Source: Variovorax paradoxus
GTDB taxonomy: Bacteria; Pseudomonadota; Gammaproteobacteria; Burkholderiales; Burkholderiaceae_C
Assembly (NCBI RefSeq): GCF_018614915.1
Contig: NZ_JAGGNU010000019.1
Location: forward strand, 62,001 to 126,000
DNA: 64,000 bases
Direction: 5' to 3'
The first letter of the stretch is position 1, and each line of letters opens with the position of its first letter. The notes beneath the pieces are model-generated. The model was not told where the DNA came from. It did not search any database and was given only the letters and a program-made list of their open reading frames with translations. The translations under genes and the position numbers were made by a program. Shown here piece by piece: positions 56,131 through 64,000 of this stretch.

Positions 56131-58271
56131 AGGCGCGCCTCGCCACGGGCTTCATCGAGCCGCCGCTGGAGATCGGCGTCGCGCATCCGGGTCCCGCTTA
56201 CCGGGCCTTCCGGCACCTGCGCCTTCACGACGCGGAGCACGGCATCGTGTGGCTGCTGCTCGACAAGGCCGGCGCGCGCGCGAACACCTTCGACGAGGAG
56301 TTCTTCGACGAGCTTGGCGGCGCGCTCGATGAGCTGCAGAAGGCGCATGGGGACGGGCCGCGCGCCCTGGTGATCCGATCGGTCAAGGCGGGCGGCTTCG
56401 CCACCGGCGCCGACCTGCGCATGCTGGAGCAGATGACCGATGCGGCGGCCGCCGAGGCTCGGCTGCGCAGCGCGCATGCATTGATCGATCGCATCGATGC
56501 GCTGCCCTTCACGACCATTGCCGTCGTCCACGGCCAATGCCTGGGCGGCGGGCTCGAGCTGGCGTTGGCCTGCGACTGGCGCATCGCCCGGACCGACGCG
56601 ATGCTCGGCTTGCCGGAAGTGCGGGTGGGCCTGCACCCGGGGCTCTGCGGCACGGCACGGCTGACGGCGCAGGTCGCACCGACCGAGGCGATGCCGCTGA
56701 TGCTCAAGGGCAAGCCCATCACCGCCGAGAAGGCGCGTGCGATCGGGCTCGTCGACGTCGTCTGCGAGGAGCGGCATATCGCGCAGGCGGTGCGGACGGC
56801 GGCCGACGGCAAACTTCCTCATCGCAGCGGCGGCGCCTCCAAGGGCGCGCTGATGTCGATCGCGCCGGCGCGTGCCTTGTTGGCGCGCCAGATGGAGGCC
56901 GAGACCGCGAAGCATGTCCGGCGCGAGCATTACCCGGCGCCGTTCGCGCTGATCGAGCTGTGGCGCCGGCACGCCGACAGCCGACTGGCCATGCTCGATG
57001 CCGAGCGTGAATCGTTCCTGCGCCTGCTGGGCACGCCCGCGGCGCGCAACCTGATGCGCGTATTTTTCCTGCGCGAACATCTCAAGTCGCTCGGCCGCGA
57101 GGACACGCGCGCGATTCGCCGCGTGCACGTGGTGGGGGCTGGCGCCATGGGCGCCGACATCGCCGCATGGTGTGCGCTCAAGGGCTGCACGGTCACGGTC
57201 GAGGACACGGCGAAGGAGCGGTTGGGCGCCCTCGTCAAACGCGCCGCCGCGCTGTTCGACACCGAGGCGCACGGCACTGAGCGCCAACGTGCCCAGGACC
57301 GGCTGATTCCCGATTTCAAGTCGCGCGGCGTGGTGCAGGCCGATCTCGTGATCGAGGCGGCGCCGGAAAAGCTCGAAATCAAGCAAGCGGTCTACGCGCG
57401 TGTCGAGCCGCTGATGCGCGCGGACGCGATCCTCGCGACCAACACCTCGAGCATCCGGCTCGAGCCGCTCGCCGCAGGCCTGGCGCGGCCAGAACGATTC
57501 GTGGGCCTGCATTTCTTCAACCCGGTGGCGAAGATGGAGCTCGTCGAGGTGGTCGCGCACGAGCGCTGCACGAGCGGCGTGCTGGCCATGGCGCGATCGT
57601 TCGTCGCGGCGATCGATCGCCTACCCGCGCCGGTGCGCTCGGCGCCCGGCTTCCTCGTCAACCGTGCGCTGATGCCTTACCTGATGGAAGCGCTGGTGCT
57701 GCTCGACGAGGGCCAATCGGCCGAAGCGATCGACGCGGCGGCCACGGACTTCGGCATGCCGACGGGGCCGATCGAGCTGGCCGACTACGTCGGGCTGGAC
57801 ATCTGCCTGGACGTGGCCGAGCGGCTGAAGGCGGAAGTCGAGCAGCCGCTGCCGGACATACCGCAGTGGCTGCGCGACAAGGTGGCCCGCGGTGAGCTGG
57901 GCAAGAAGACCGGGCACGGGCTGTACGAATACGAGCATGGCCGGGTTCGCAAAGCCGCCGGCAGCGAAGGCGAGGGGAAAGACGATGGCGGGCTTCAGGA
58001 CAGGCTGATCCTGCCGCTACTCAATGCCTGCGTGACGTGCTTGCGAAGCGGGGTCGTGTCGGACGAGCGCGTTATCGATGGCGCGATGGTTTTCGCCACC
58101 GGGTTCGCGCCGTTTCGCGGGGGGCCGCTGCAACACGCGCGCGCATTCGGTGTCCGGCAGGTCGTCGAGCGGCTGCGGCAACTCGAGCGCGAGCACGGTG
58201 CGCGGTTCGCACCCGATCCGGGGTGGAGCGAACTCTCCCCCTCCAGCCAGCCGGATGACGAGCAGGGATGA
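56127..58271 (+). CDS. FadJ/FadB-type bifunctional enoyl-CoA hydratase / 3-hydroxyacyl-CoA dehydrogenase
   Basis: 714 residues. The N-terminal crotonase domain (to about 210) carries VVHGQCLGGGLELALACDWR and GLPEVRVGLHPG. The NAD-binding domain begins at VHVVGAGAMGADIAAW (about 333) with LATNTSSI, and the C-terminal dehydrogenase domain with GLHFFNPVAKMELVEVV follows. It performs the middle two steps of beta-oxidation and completes the cycle with the two upstream genes. It ends three bases before the CoA-transferase gene. Confidence 0.93.
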   Translation: MKARLATGFIEPPLEIGVAHPGPAYRAFRHLRLHDAEHGIVWLLLDKAGARANTFDEEFFDELGGALDELQKAHGDGPRALVIRSVKAGGFATGADLRMLEQMTDAAAAEARLRSAHALIDRIDALPFTTIAVVHGQCLGGGLELALACDWRIARTDAMLGLPEVRVGLHPGLCGTARLTAQVAPTEAMPLMLKGKPITAEKARAIGLVDVVCEERHIAQAVRTAADGKLPHRSGGASKGALMSIAPARALLARQMEAETAKHVRREHYPAPFALIELWRRHADSRLAMLDAERESFLRLLGTPAARNLMRVFFLREHLKSLGREDTRAIRRVHVVGAGAMGADIAAWCALKGCTVTVEDTAKERLGALVKRAAALFDTEAHGTERQRAQDRLIPDFKSRGVVQADLVIEAAPEKLEIKQAVYARVEPLMRADAILATNTSSIRLEPLAAGLARPERFVGLHFFNPVAKMELVEVVAHERCTSGVLAMARSFVAAIDRLPAPVRSAPGFLVNRALMPYLMEALVLLDEGQSAEAIDAAATDFGMPTGPIELADYVGLDICLDVAERLKAEVEQPLPDIPQWLRDKVARGELGKKTGHGLYEYEHGRVRKAAGSEGEGKDDGGLQDRLILPLLNACVTCLRSGVVSDERVIDGAMVFATGFAPFRGGPLQHARAFGVRQVVERLRQLEREHGARFAPDPGWSELSPSSQPDDEQG

Positions 58272-58274
58272 CCC

Positions 58275-60173
58275 ATGCTGGCTGGTGCACCTGCCTTGCG
58301 GCCCGCCGAGTACAGCGATCTCGAGAGCTGCGTGCAGGCAATCCTCGAGCGCGTCGGCCGGCGCGTGGTGCTTGCATTGCCGCTCGGGCTCGGCAAGGCG
58401 AACCATGTCGCGAACGCCTTGTTCGACCATGCCCTGCGTGACCGGCACATCGAGCTCCATATCCTGACCGGGCTCACGCCCGAGATACCGCGCGATCTGC
58501 CGCTGCTGCAGCAGCGCCTGGTGGACCCGATCGTCGATCGATTGTTTGGCGACTACCCTGAGCTGGCTTACGCCGGCGCATTGCGCCGCGGCGAGCTGCC
58601 GGCCAACATCACGGTCACCGAGTTCTACCTGCGTCCGGGCGCGTGGCTCGACATCGTGCCGGCGCAGCGCGCCTACGCGAGCCTGAACTACACCCACGTT
58701 GCGCGCGAGGTGCTGCAGCGCGGCGTCAATGTGCTCGCCCAGCTCGTCGCGCGGCGCGGCAGCGGCGACGCCGCACAGTACTCACTGAGCTGCAACCCGG
58801 ATGTGACGCTGGACGTCCTGCCGTCGCTGCAGGCGCGGCGCGCGCAGGGTGAGGGCGTCGCGGTCGTCGGACAGGTCAACCTGCAGCTGCCCTTCATGCG
58901 CGGCGATGCGCAACTGCCGGCGCGGGCCTTCGATTTCGTGCTGGAGGGATCCGCCTATGAATTCTCGCTGTTCGCCCCCACTCGGGCGGCGGTGTCGCTG
59001 GCCGATCACGCCGCGGGCCTGCACATCGCGAGCCTGGTCAAGGACGGCGGCACGCTGCAGATCGGCATCGGCTCCATCGGCGATGCGGTCGCGCACGCGT
59101 TGATCCTGCGTCACCAGCGGCCAAGCGTCTTTCGCGCCGCGCTGGCGGCGCTTGTGGCGCCGCAGGCGCTCGATGAGCGGCAACGGGAACTGGAGCCGTT
59201 TTCCGAAGGGCTGTACGGCAACTCCGAAATGCTGGTCGACGGCTTCCTCGACCTGTACCGCGCCGGCATCCTGCGGCGGCGTGTGACCATGCCGCACGGT
59301 GAACGCGGCCCGGTCGTGCACGCCGCGTTCTTCTTCGGCTCGCGGGCGCTTTACCAGGCGCTGCGCGAACTCGATGACGAAGCGGTCGCCGATATTGCAA
59401 TGACGGCGGTCTCCTGCACCAACAGCCTGCTCGGCGACGAAACGCTGAAACGAGCGCAGCGCCGGCATGCGCGCTTCGTCAACAACGCAATGATCGCGAC
59501 GCTGCTCGGCGAGGTGGCCTCGGACACGCTCGAGGAGGGCAGCGTTGTCAGCGGCGTCGGCGGCCAGCACGACATGGTGACGCAGGCGCACGCGCTCGAT
59601 GGCGCGCGCGCGATCATCGCGCTGTCCAGCACGGACGACAGCGGCGGGCGGCTCGACACCAGCATCCGCTGGCACTGCGCCCACGTGACCTTGCCGAGGC
59701 ATCTGCGCGACGTCGTCGTCACCGAGTACGGCGTCGCCGAATTGCGCGGCAGGAGTGATCGCGACTGCATCGCGGCGATGCTGGCGATCGCCGATGCACG
59801 CTTCCAGCCCGCGCTCGCCGATGCCGCCAAGCGCGCCGGCAAGCTCGAGCCGGCGTTCGCGCCGTCCGGCGATCGTGCGCACAACCTCCCACAGCGCTTG
59901 GAGCAGGCGCTGGCGACGTTCCGTGCCGACGGCCTGTTTCCGGAGTACCCCTTCGGCACCGACCTCACGCCGGTCGAGCAGCGTCTGGCGCGCGGCCTGC
60001 GTCGCCTGAAGTCATGGTCCGCCAACAAGCCGATCCTGGCGCTGCGCGCGGCGCAGGGGTTATTGGGCGCGCCGGCCGATGGGGGACAGCGCGAGGCCCT
60101 GGCGCGACTCGGACTGGCGCAGCCGCGCGATGTGCATGAGCGCCTGCAGCGCGCCGGCGAGGACGCCGTATGA
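58275..60173 (+). CDS. Acetyl-CoA hydrolase/CoA-transferase family protein
   Basis: 632 residues. A class I CoA-transferase fold of the acetyl-CoA hydrolase/transferase family: an N-terminal domain with VVLALPLGLGKANHVANAL and a C-terminal domain with EGLYGNSEMLVDGFL and VVSGVGGQHDMV. It would move or release CoA from acetyl- or acyl-CoA. Next to a beta-oxidation set it may recycle CoA or activate the starting acid by transfer. It overlaps the next gene by ATGA. The exact substrate is unknown. Confidence 0.87.
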   Translation: MLAGAPALRPAEYSDLESCVQAILERVGRRVVLALPLGLGKANHVANALFDHALRDRHIELHILTGLTPEIPRDLPLLQQRLVDPIVDRLFGDYPELAYAGALRRGELPANITVTEFYLRPGAWLDIVPAQRAYASLNYTHVAREVLQRGVNVLAQLVARRGSGDAAQYSLSCNPDVTLDVLPSLQARRAQGEGVAVVGQVNLQLPFMRGDAQLPARAFDFVLEGSAYEFSLFAPTRAAVSLADHAAGLHIASLVKDGGTLQIGIGSIGDAVAHALILRHQRPSVFRAALAALVAPQALDERQRELEPFSEGLYGNSEMLVDGFLDLYRAGILRRRVTMPHGERGPVVHAAFFFGSRALYQALRELDDEAVADIAMTAVSCTNSLLGDETLKRAQRRHARFVNNAMIATLLGEVASDTLEEGSVVSGVGGQHDMVTQAHALDGARAIIALSSTDDSGGRLDTSIRWHCAHVTLPRHLRDVVVTEYGVAELRGRSDRDCIAAMLAIADARFQPALADAAKRAGKLEPAFAPSGDRAHNLPQRLEQALATFRADGLFPEYPFGTDLTPVEQRLARGLRRLKSWSANKPILALRAAQGLLGAPADGGQREALARLGLAQPRDVHERLQRAGEDAV

Positions 60174-60790
60174 CCTTCGTAGGCGAGGTGATGGATTCGG
60201 AGATCGCCTTGTGGATCAAGATCGCCTACACCGTGCAACTGGCGGTGATCCTGCCCGTTTACGCGGTCGTATGGGGCTGGCGAAACTTTCTCTGGTTCTC
60301 CGACATCGCACTTATCACCACCGGCATCGCGCTGTGGCTCGACAGCGCCTTGCTGGTGAGCATGATGGCGCTGGCGGTGCTGTTGCCGGAACTCTTGTGG
60401 AGCGCCAGCTACTTCTGCCGGTTGCTGTTCGGCCTGCGCGTCACCGATCTCGCGGGCTACATGTTCGATGCACGCAAGCCGCGCTTCGTGCGCGCACTGT
60501 CGCTGTTCCACGTCGTGGTTCCCGCCGTGCTGATCTGGATGCTGCACGAGCTGGGCTACGACGCGCGCGCACTGGCCGGCCAGACCCTGCTCGCCTGGAT
60601 CGTGCTGCCGCTCACCTACTCTGTGACGACGCCGGCTCATGAAAACATCAACTGGGTGCGCGGGCCGGTCAAGCTCCAGCGGCGCGTCCCGCCGCTGGTC
60701 TGGCTCGCCTTCCTGATGCTGGCATTTCCGGTCGGCCTGTACCTGCCCACGCATCTCGCATTGAGGGCGCTCTTTGCGCCTGCGGGGTGA
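60170..60790 (+). CDS. Polytopic membrane protein of the acyl-CoA cluster
   Basis: 206 residues with about six hydrophobic helices and short loops. Conserved-looking polar features are YMFDARKPRFVRALSLFH in the middle and TTPAHENINWVRGP near residue 165. No family is confidently recognised. The ATGA overlap with the CoA-transferase gene ties its translation to the fatty-acid cluster, so a role in uptake of the acid or in membrane anchoring is a fair guess only. Confidence 0.75.
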   Translation: MTFVGEVMDSEIALWIKIAYTVQLAVILPVYAVVWGWRNFLWFSDIALITTGIALWLDSALLVSMMALAVLLPELLWSASYFCRLLFGLRVTDLAGYMFDARKPRFVRALSLFHVVVPAVLIWMLHELGYDARALAGQTLLAWIVLPLTYSVTTPAHENINWVRGPVKLQRRVPPLVWLAFLMLAFPVGLYLPTHLALRALFAPAG

Positions 60791-60825
60791 CGAGGGGCAG
60801 GGGCAGGGAACCCGCGCCGACATGT

Positions 60826-61665
60826 CTAGACATCAGAGTCGGTCTGCGCCTTCGTCTTCGCCTGGGCCCGGTCCCGAAGCATCTTGATCATGTCGTGGTT
60901 GCGCTGGGCGCCCTCGAATTGGCGCAGGACCAGGGCGTGGAGTTCCGCCGGAAGATTTTGCTTCAACGCTTTGCGATAGCGCGCCACGGCGGCATCCTCG
61001 CCGCGCTCGCACTCGGTGAGCATCGTGTCGTCGCTGGCGCCGCCGAAGAGCCCGCGGATATGCACCCAGACGCGATGTGCCGCGCCACTGACGGTACCGC
61101 CTCGATCCTCGGTTCCGCCCCGCTTGGCAATCTCCTTCTGCAACTCGACGGCCGCTTGCCGGCACGTCTCGGCACGGCGCCCGAACAGCGCGCCGAGTTG
61201 CGGTGTCTTGGTGTGCTCGGCTGCCTCCCGGAACCCCAGTTCGCCGTCGCGCGCGTTTTCCAGCAGATCGTTCAGCGTCTCGATGATCTGCCCTGAACTT
61301 GCGCTGCCATCGGACATGTAGGTCGCCTTGTTGTGCGCACGCTGCCAGGCGGCGCGGCTTGCCGGGCGTGCCTCATCCCAGGACAGGCTGGAAACTCCCT
61401 TGCGAACCAGCCAGTCGTTGGCGACGTCGCGATCGACGATGTCGAATTCGCCGCCATGAGCCATGTAGCTGGTCCAGCCCAACTCGTAGGCCGCTGCATA
61501 GTCGTCGAAGTTGCGGCCCTTCTCGTAGTAAGGCTCCTCGGCGTAGGCATTGCGCCAGTAGTCCGCTTCCTCGCCGGGATATGCGCGGTCGACGGGGTTC
61601 ACGTCAGCGGCATGGGTTCCGCGCCCACTGATCGGATCGTGTGTGGGGTCTCGCTCTTCGACCAT
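60826..61665 (-). CDS. DUF2383 / PA2169-type four-helix-bundle protein
   Basis: 279 residues from an ATG with AAGGAG upstream. The N-terminal 110 residues (with PYYEKGRNFDDYAAAYELGW) form a separate acidic region. The C-terminal half, from SSGQIIETLNDLLENARDGE, matches the ferritin-like DUF2383 four-helix bundle. Such proteins are common in stress-related regions, but no activity is known. It is convergent with the fatty-acid cluster and divergent from a zinc-ribbon gene. Confidence 0.82.
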   Translation of the reverse strand: MVEERDPTHDPISGRGTHAADVNPVDRAYPGEEADYWRNAYAEEPYYEKGRNFDDYAAAYELGWTSYMAHGGEFDIVDRDVANDWLVRKGVSSLSWDEARPASRAAWQRAHNKATYMSDGSASSGQIIETLNDLLENARDGELGFREAAEHTKTPQLGALFGRRAETCRQAAVELQKEIAKRGGTEDRGGTVSGAAHRVWVHIRGLFGGASDDTMLTECERGEDAAVARYRKALKQNLPAELHALVLRQFEGAQRNHDMIKMLRDRAQAKTKAQTDSDV

Positions 61666-61872
61666 GGCTGCTCCTTGCAGAGGTATCGATCCATTCATCC
61701 TGACGACGCAGGCAAACGCAGCGGTCGGCGCATGCCGCCCCCGGACGTAGGTGCACTCCGGCCCACGGCAGCTGCTCGGGTGCGACGGGGGAACAGCCGT
61801 GTCCTACGCTTCCTTCCTCAGGAAATTCCCATAGTGGTGGTTCCCTGCAGCCAGTATCCGGAAGGATCCCTT

Positions 61873-62106
61873 ATGGCCATTTGCGACAACTGTGGAAATG
61901 ACTATGACAAGGCGTTCCAGGTTATCCAGGAGGGACACACGCACACCTTCGATAGCTTCGAATGCGCCATACAAGCCCTGGCGCCGACCTGCAAGCATTG
62001 CGAAGTACGCATCATCGGCCACGGCTTGGAAGCGAACGGACTCTTCTTCTGCTGTGGTCATTGCGCCGAGCAGTTCGGAGTCAAAGGGCTGCGCGACAGA
62101 AAATAA
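61873..62106 (+). CDS. Small zinc-ribbon protein
   Basis: 77 residues starting MAICDNCGNDYDK. Cysteine pairs (CDNC, CKHC, CCGHC) plus a single FECA Cys and several His could bind one or two zinc ions. The sequence THTFDSFECAIQALAPTC is shared, as far as I recall, with small proteins of soil proteobacteria and actinobacteria sometimes called metallothionein-like. Function unknown; zinc buffering or protein binding are options. Confidence 0.75.
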   Translation: MAICDNCGNDYDKAFQVIQEGHTHTFDSFECAIQALAPTCKHCEVRIIGHGLEANGLFFCCGHCAEQFGVKGLRDRK

Positions 62107-62330
62107 GTCCGAGACTCATGCGGTCCAAGGCAGGGCCTCGGATTTCGTCAACGCACCGCGTAGCCGACCGAGTGAGCAGCCGCGAAATGTGGTCAGACCG
62201 CCCATGGTCCTCGGCGGTCTCCATGGAGGATGGGGCGCTTCACGACGGTTCGCTTGCCGAGCGTGCGGCCTGCATGCATCTCGGCCAACTTCCAGCGAAG
62301 CTGTCGACCAAACTACCGTGCAGCCCGCAT

Positions 62331-62609
62331 TCAGGCCTTCGCCTGTGTCTCGAGCCGGCGGCTTGGATCCAGGGCATAGAGAACCGCCTTCTCGTCCTGG
62401 CTCTTGGCCGAGGCTTCGCCCAACGGCAACTGTGCAGAGCCGTAGAGCTCGCGCTCCAGTCTCTTGGCACGTTCGGAATACATCCGGGCCAAAGCTCCAT
62501 GATGCTCAGCGGCAGCCTGATGCTCGATACGTGCGAGATGGGCTTCTTCGAGGAGCGACATGACTCGCCTGAGGTGACCGTTTCGATTGGGCTGAAAAAA
62601 GCTGAACAT
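62331..62609 (-). CDS. Hypothetical small helical protein
   Basis: 92 residues from MFSFFQPNRNG; an ATG four codons upstream (62621) is an alternative. It is mostly helical and charged, with a heptad-like stretch EEAHLARIEHQAAAEHHGAL and then RMYSERAKRLERELYG. No cysteines, signal peptide or membrane helix. No family is recognised. A large inverted repeat lies 78 bases upstream of the start. Confidence 0.6.
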   Translation of the reverse strand: MFSFFQPNRNGHLRRVMSLLEEAHLARIEHQAAAEHHGALARMYSERAKRLERELYGSAQLPLGEASAKSQDEKAVLYALDPSRRLETQAKA

Positions 62610-62686
62610 CGGAACCCCCATCTGATAAGTCAATGGAAACCGTTTTTAGCGCCAGTCGGCTCATCGGCGCTGTAGGTGCAGTGCTC

Positions 62687-62718
62687 ATGTGAACTTCATG
62701 TCATGAATTAGTTCACAT
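62687..62718. repeat. 32-base imperfect palindrome with T-run
   Basis: Outer arms ATGTGAACT and AGTTCACAT are perfect, and an inner TTCATG/CATGAA palindrome sits between them; the arms differ only by a three-base bulge. A TTTT run follows on the plus strand. It could be an operator for the minus-strand gene 78 bases away or a terminator-like hairpin. Confidence 0.6.
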
Positions 62719-62913
62719 TTTTGGCTAGTACTAACGCTGTAATGGGCCATTGCGCACCGGCGTTTCGGCTGGCAGAGGGTGGCGCCCACGCACATTCGCC
62801 CAAGTCATTGGAGCCGACATAGACTTGTGGTTCGTTGCTCCATGGCCCGAGCCTTTCACGACCGAGTGCACTCATCTTTCGCTGCCGAGCAATCGGGTGC
62901 CGCAGGGGGATGC

Positions 62914-62919
62914 TATAAT
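62914..62919 (+). promoter_or_regulatory. -10 element of tRNA-Arg
   Basis: A perfect TATAAT lies 10 bases before the tRNA 5' end. The -35 region is weak. Confidence 0.7.
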
Positions 62920-62929
62920 CGCAAGCTGT

Positions 62930-63006
62930 GCGGCTGTAGCTCAGTTGGATAGAGTACTTGGCTACGAACCAAGGGGTCGTGGGTTCAATTCCTGCCAGCC
63001 GCACCA
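62930..63006 (+). tRNA. tRNA-Arg (ACG)
   Basis: A 77-base cloverleaf with CCA encoded. The acceptor stem GCGGCTG pairs with CAGCCGC. The anticodon stem CTTGG/CCAAG encloses CTACGAA, giving anticodon ACG (inosine-modified, reads CGN). An integrase gene lies just downstream, so the 3' end is a likely attachment site. Confidence 0.97.
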
Positions 63007-63014
63007 CTCTCTTA

Positions 63015-63055
63015 AAGGGTTAGGACGTTAGCGCGCCCTAACCCTTTTTCTTTTT
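63015..63055 (+). terminator. Rho-independent terminator of tRNA-Arg
   Basis: Perfect ten-base arms AAGGGTTAGG and CCTAACCCTT with a 12-base loop, followed by a T-rich tail TTTCTTTTT. It lies eight bases past the tRNA CCA end. Confidence 0.9.
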
Positions 63056-63082
63056 GCGCGAGTTTCTGCGCGACTTTCCTCT

Positions 63083-64000
63083 TCATCCGTTCACCACCCG
63101 CAGCAAGGTCGTGCGATCGAAGGTGAGCTTCACCTTGTTGGCGGCCTCCACAAGCCTGCCAACCGTTGCCGTAGCGTAGTGCTGCGGCATCCCCTCGATC
63201 GCATGCCCCAGCAGTAAGGCGCGGTCCTCTTCAGCCACTCCCGCATCCCGCAGCCTCTGGCCGAAGGTATGGCGCAGATCGTGGACCCGCACCTTCTCCA
63301 GCCCGATCGATGCCCGTGCGCGCTGCCAACCGTTGTTGTTCAGCGTCCCGATGCGGGTGCGCTTCTTGTCCTTGCCTGGCGGCTTGAACGTGAAAACGTA
63401 CTCCTCGTTGCGGCCCCTGCATTCCTCGACGATCTTCCAGGCTGCATCGTTCAGCACCAGCACATGATTGCGCTTGCCCTTGAACTCCGCGGCCGGGATG
63501 ACGAAGACGCTGCGCTCCAACTCCGGCACCGGTACTTCCCAGCTCCATCGCAGACCGCACACGTTGTCGTCGCGTGCGCCCGTGTTGAGCGCGAAAAGCA
63601 CCGGCCGCTGCAGATGGGGCGCGAGCACCGGCACCAGCTTCGCCTGCTCTGCCCATGACAGCGGATAGGGTTGCCTCCGCTGCGCTTCTTCATCCAGCAT
63701 CTCGATCAGCGGCGGCGACGGCAGCCAAGGCCTTCCGTTGTCGCGCCACACGCGAGCCGCTCGGTTCATCACCGTGCGCACCACCTCAAGACTTCGATTG
63801 ACGGTGGAGTTCTTCGCTCCGTCGTCCTCGATGCGCTCTGCCTTGAACGCTTCCAGCGAGTCGTTGCACACGTCGCCCATGGGCAGACTGCCGATGTAGG
63901 GCAGCAGGATCTTGACGTGGTAGCCGATGGTGTCCAGCGAGCGCACTCCGCGCTGCCGGCACTCGATCAGGTACTTTGCCGCCCCATCTGCCCACAAGCG
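63083..64000 (-). CDS. Tyrosine-family site-specific integrase (5' end outside window)
   Basis: At least 305 residues; the frame continues past the right edge. An N-terminal SAM-like DNA-binding domain (about 1-100) is followed by the catalytic domain. Visible catalytic residues: R in LNTGARDDNVCGL, H-x-x-R in VHDLRHTFGQRL, the third His in LLGHAIEG, and Tyr in PQHYATATVG. Its 3' end faces tRNA-Arg, as is usual for elements integrated at a tRNA gene. The mobile element itself lies mostly beyond the window. Confidence 0.92.
   Translation of the reverse strand, partial: RLWADGAAKYLIECRQRGVRSLDTIGYHVKILLPYIGSLPMGDVCNDSLEAFKAERIEDDGAKNSTVNRSLEVVRTVMNRAARVWRDNGRPWLPSPPLIEMLDEEAQRRQPYPLSWAEQAKLVPVLAPHLQRPVLFALNTGARDDNVCGLRWSWEVPVPELERSVFVIPAAEFKGKRNHVLVLNDAAWKIVEECRGRNEEYVFTFKPPGKDKKRTRIGTLNNNGWQRARASIGLEKVRVHDLRHTFGQRLRDAGVAEEDRALLLGHAIEGMPQHYATATVGRLVEAANKVKLTFDRTTLLRVVNG

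Larger units (their letters stand above)
62610..62929 (+). other. Intergenic region without a supported gene
   Basis: About 320 bases between the small helical gene and tRNA-Arg. No credible coding frame: frames crossing it run into the tRNA on both strands and are artefacts. It holds a long imperfect inverted repeat (62687-62718) and the tRNA promoter -10 near 62914. Local GC content is lower than in the neighbours. Confidence 0.6.

Noticed and set aside
62708..63007. Minus-strand ORF overlapping tRNA-Arg that begins MVRLAGIEPTTPWF
   Set aside because: It is the antisense reading of the tRNA, a well-known artefact in bacterial annotations.

Overview
The window looks like a chromosomal segment of a high-GC betaproteobacterium of the order Burkholderiales, most likely family Comamonadaceae and close to Variovorax. 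This is inferred from gene order, from a caa3-like cytochrome oxidase subunit II with a fused cytochrome c, from dense ATGA/GTGA gene overlaps, and from a short repeat-like leader sequence of a type I associate with this family. No database search was possible, so species is not claimed.

Layout. (1) 1-10,152: end of a BioC-like methyltransferase, a DUF2244 membrane protein, then the aa3-type cytochrome c oxidase cluster: ctaC, ctaD, a 36-residue assembly protein, ctaG, a DUF2970 protein, ctaE, a strong bidirectional terminator, then SURF1, a SCO-like CxxxC protein, ctaA, ctaB and SCO1. (2) 10,236-17,050: rpoH preceded by a perfect CIRCE operator, an Mpo1-like protein, ftsY, an active/inactive pair of M16 peptidases, rsmD and coaD. 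(3) 17,047-35,289: an accessory block. It holds a pyroglutamate operon (pxpB, pxpC, pxpA, pcp), a hydrolase, a phosphatase, a very large class A penicillin-binding protein, an SPW-repeat protein, a LysE exporter, a TTC38-like TPR protein, a tautomerase with a divergent LysR regulator, and a six-gene operon of a peptide-type ABC transporter plus an amidase. (4) 35,354-50,439: housekeeping backbone. It holds a YfhL-type ferredoxin, pth, rplY, prs, tRNA-Gln, ispE, lolB, a TPR protein, mutM, a dynamin-like GTPase, mutY, rapZ, recN, nadK and hrcA. (5) 50,474-62,609: tRNA-Ile2, a frameshifted amino-acid permease, a DUF6496 protein, a tightly overlapped fatty-acid oxidation cluster (FadE, thiolase, FadJ-like, CoA-transferase/hydrolase, membrane protein), and small stress-type proteins of unknown function (DUF2383, zinc ribbon, a 92-aa protein). 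(6) 62,930-64,000: tRNA-Arg(ACG), its terminator, and a tyrosine integrase that runs off the window, marking the edge of an integrated element.

Links between genes. The first cluster supplies the core subunits (I-III), haem A synthesis (CtaB then CtaA) and copper delivery (Cox11, SCO1, possibly the SCO-like protein) for one oxidase. HrcA, encoded at 49.4 kb, is the expected ligand of the CIRCE site upstream of rpoH, which would tie the HrcA and sigma-32 heat-shock circuits together. Pcp releases N-terminal pyroglutamate and PxpABC converts it to glutamate. mutM and mutY, which together guard against 8-oxoguanine, flank a dynamin-like GTPase. I found no CRISPR array, no rRNA, and no clear new defence system. 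The strongest leads for novelty are the CIRCE-rpoH wiring, the SCO-like protein, the mini-ORF that couples pxpC to pxpA, the mutM-dynamin-mutY arrangement and the five-gene acyl-CoA cluster.
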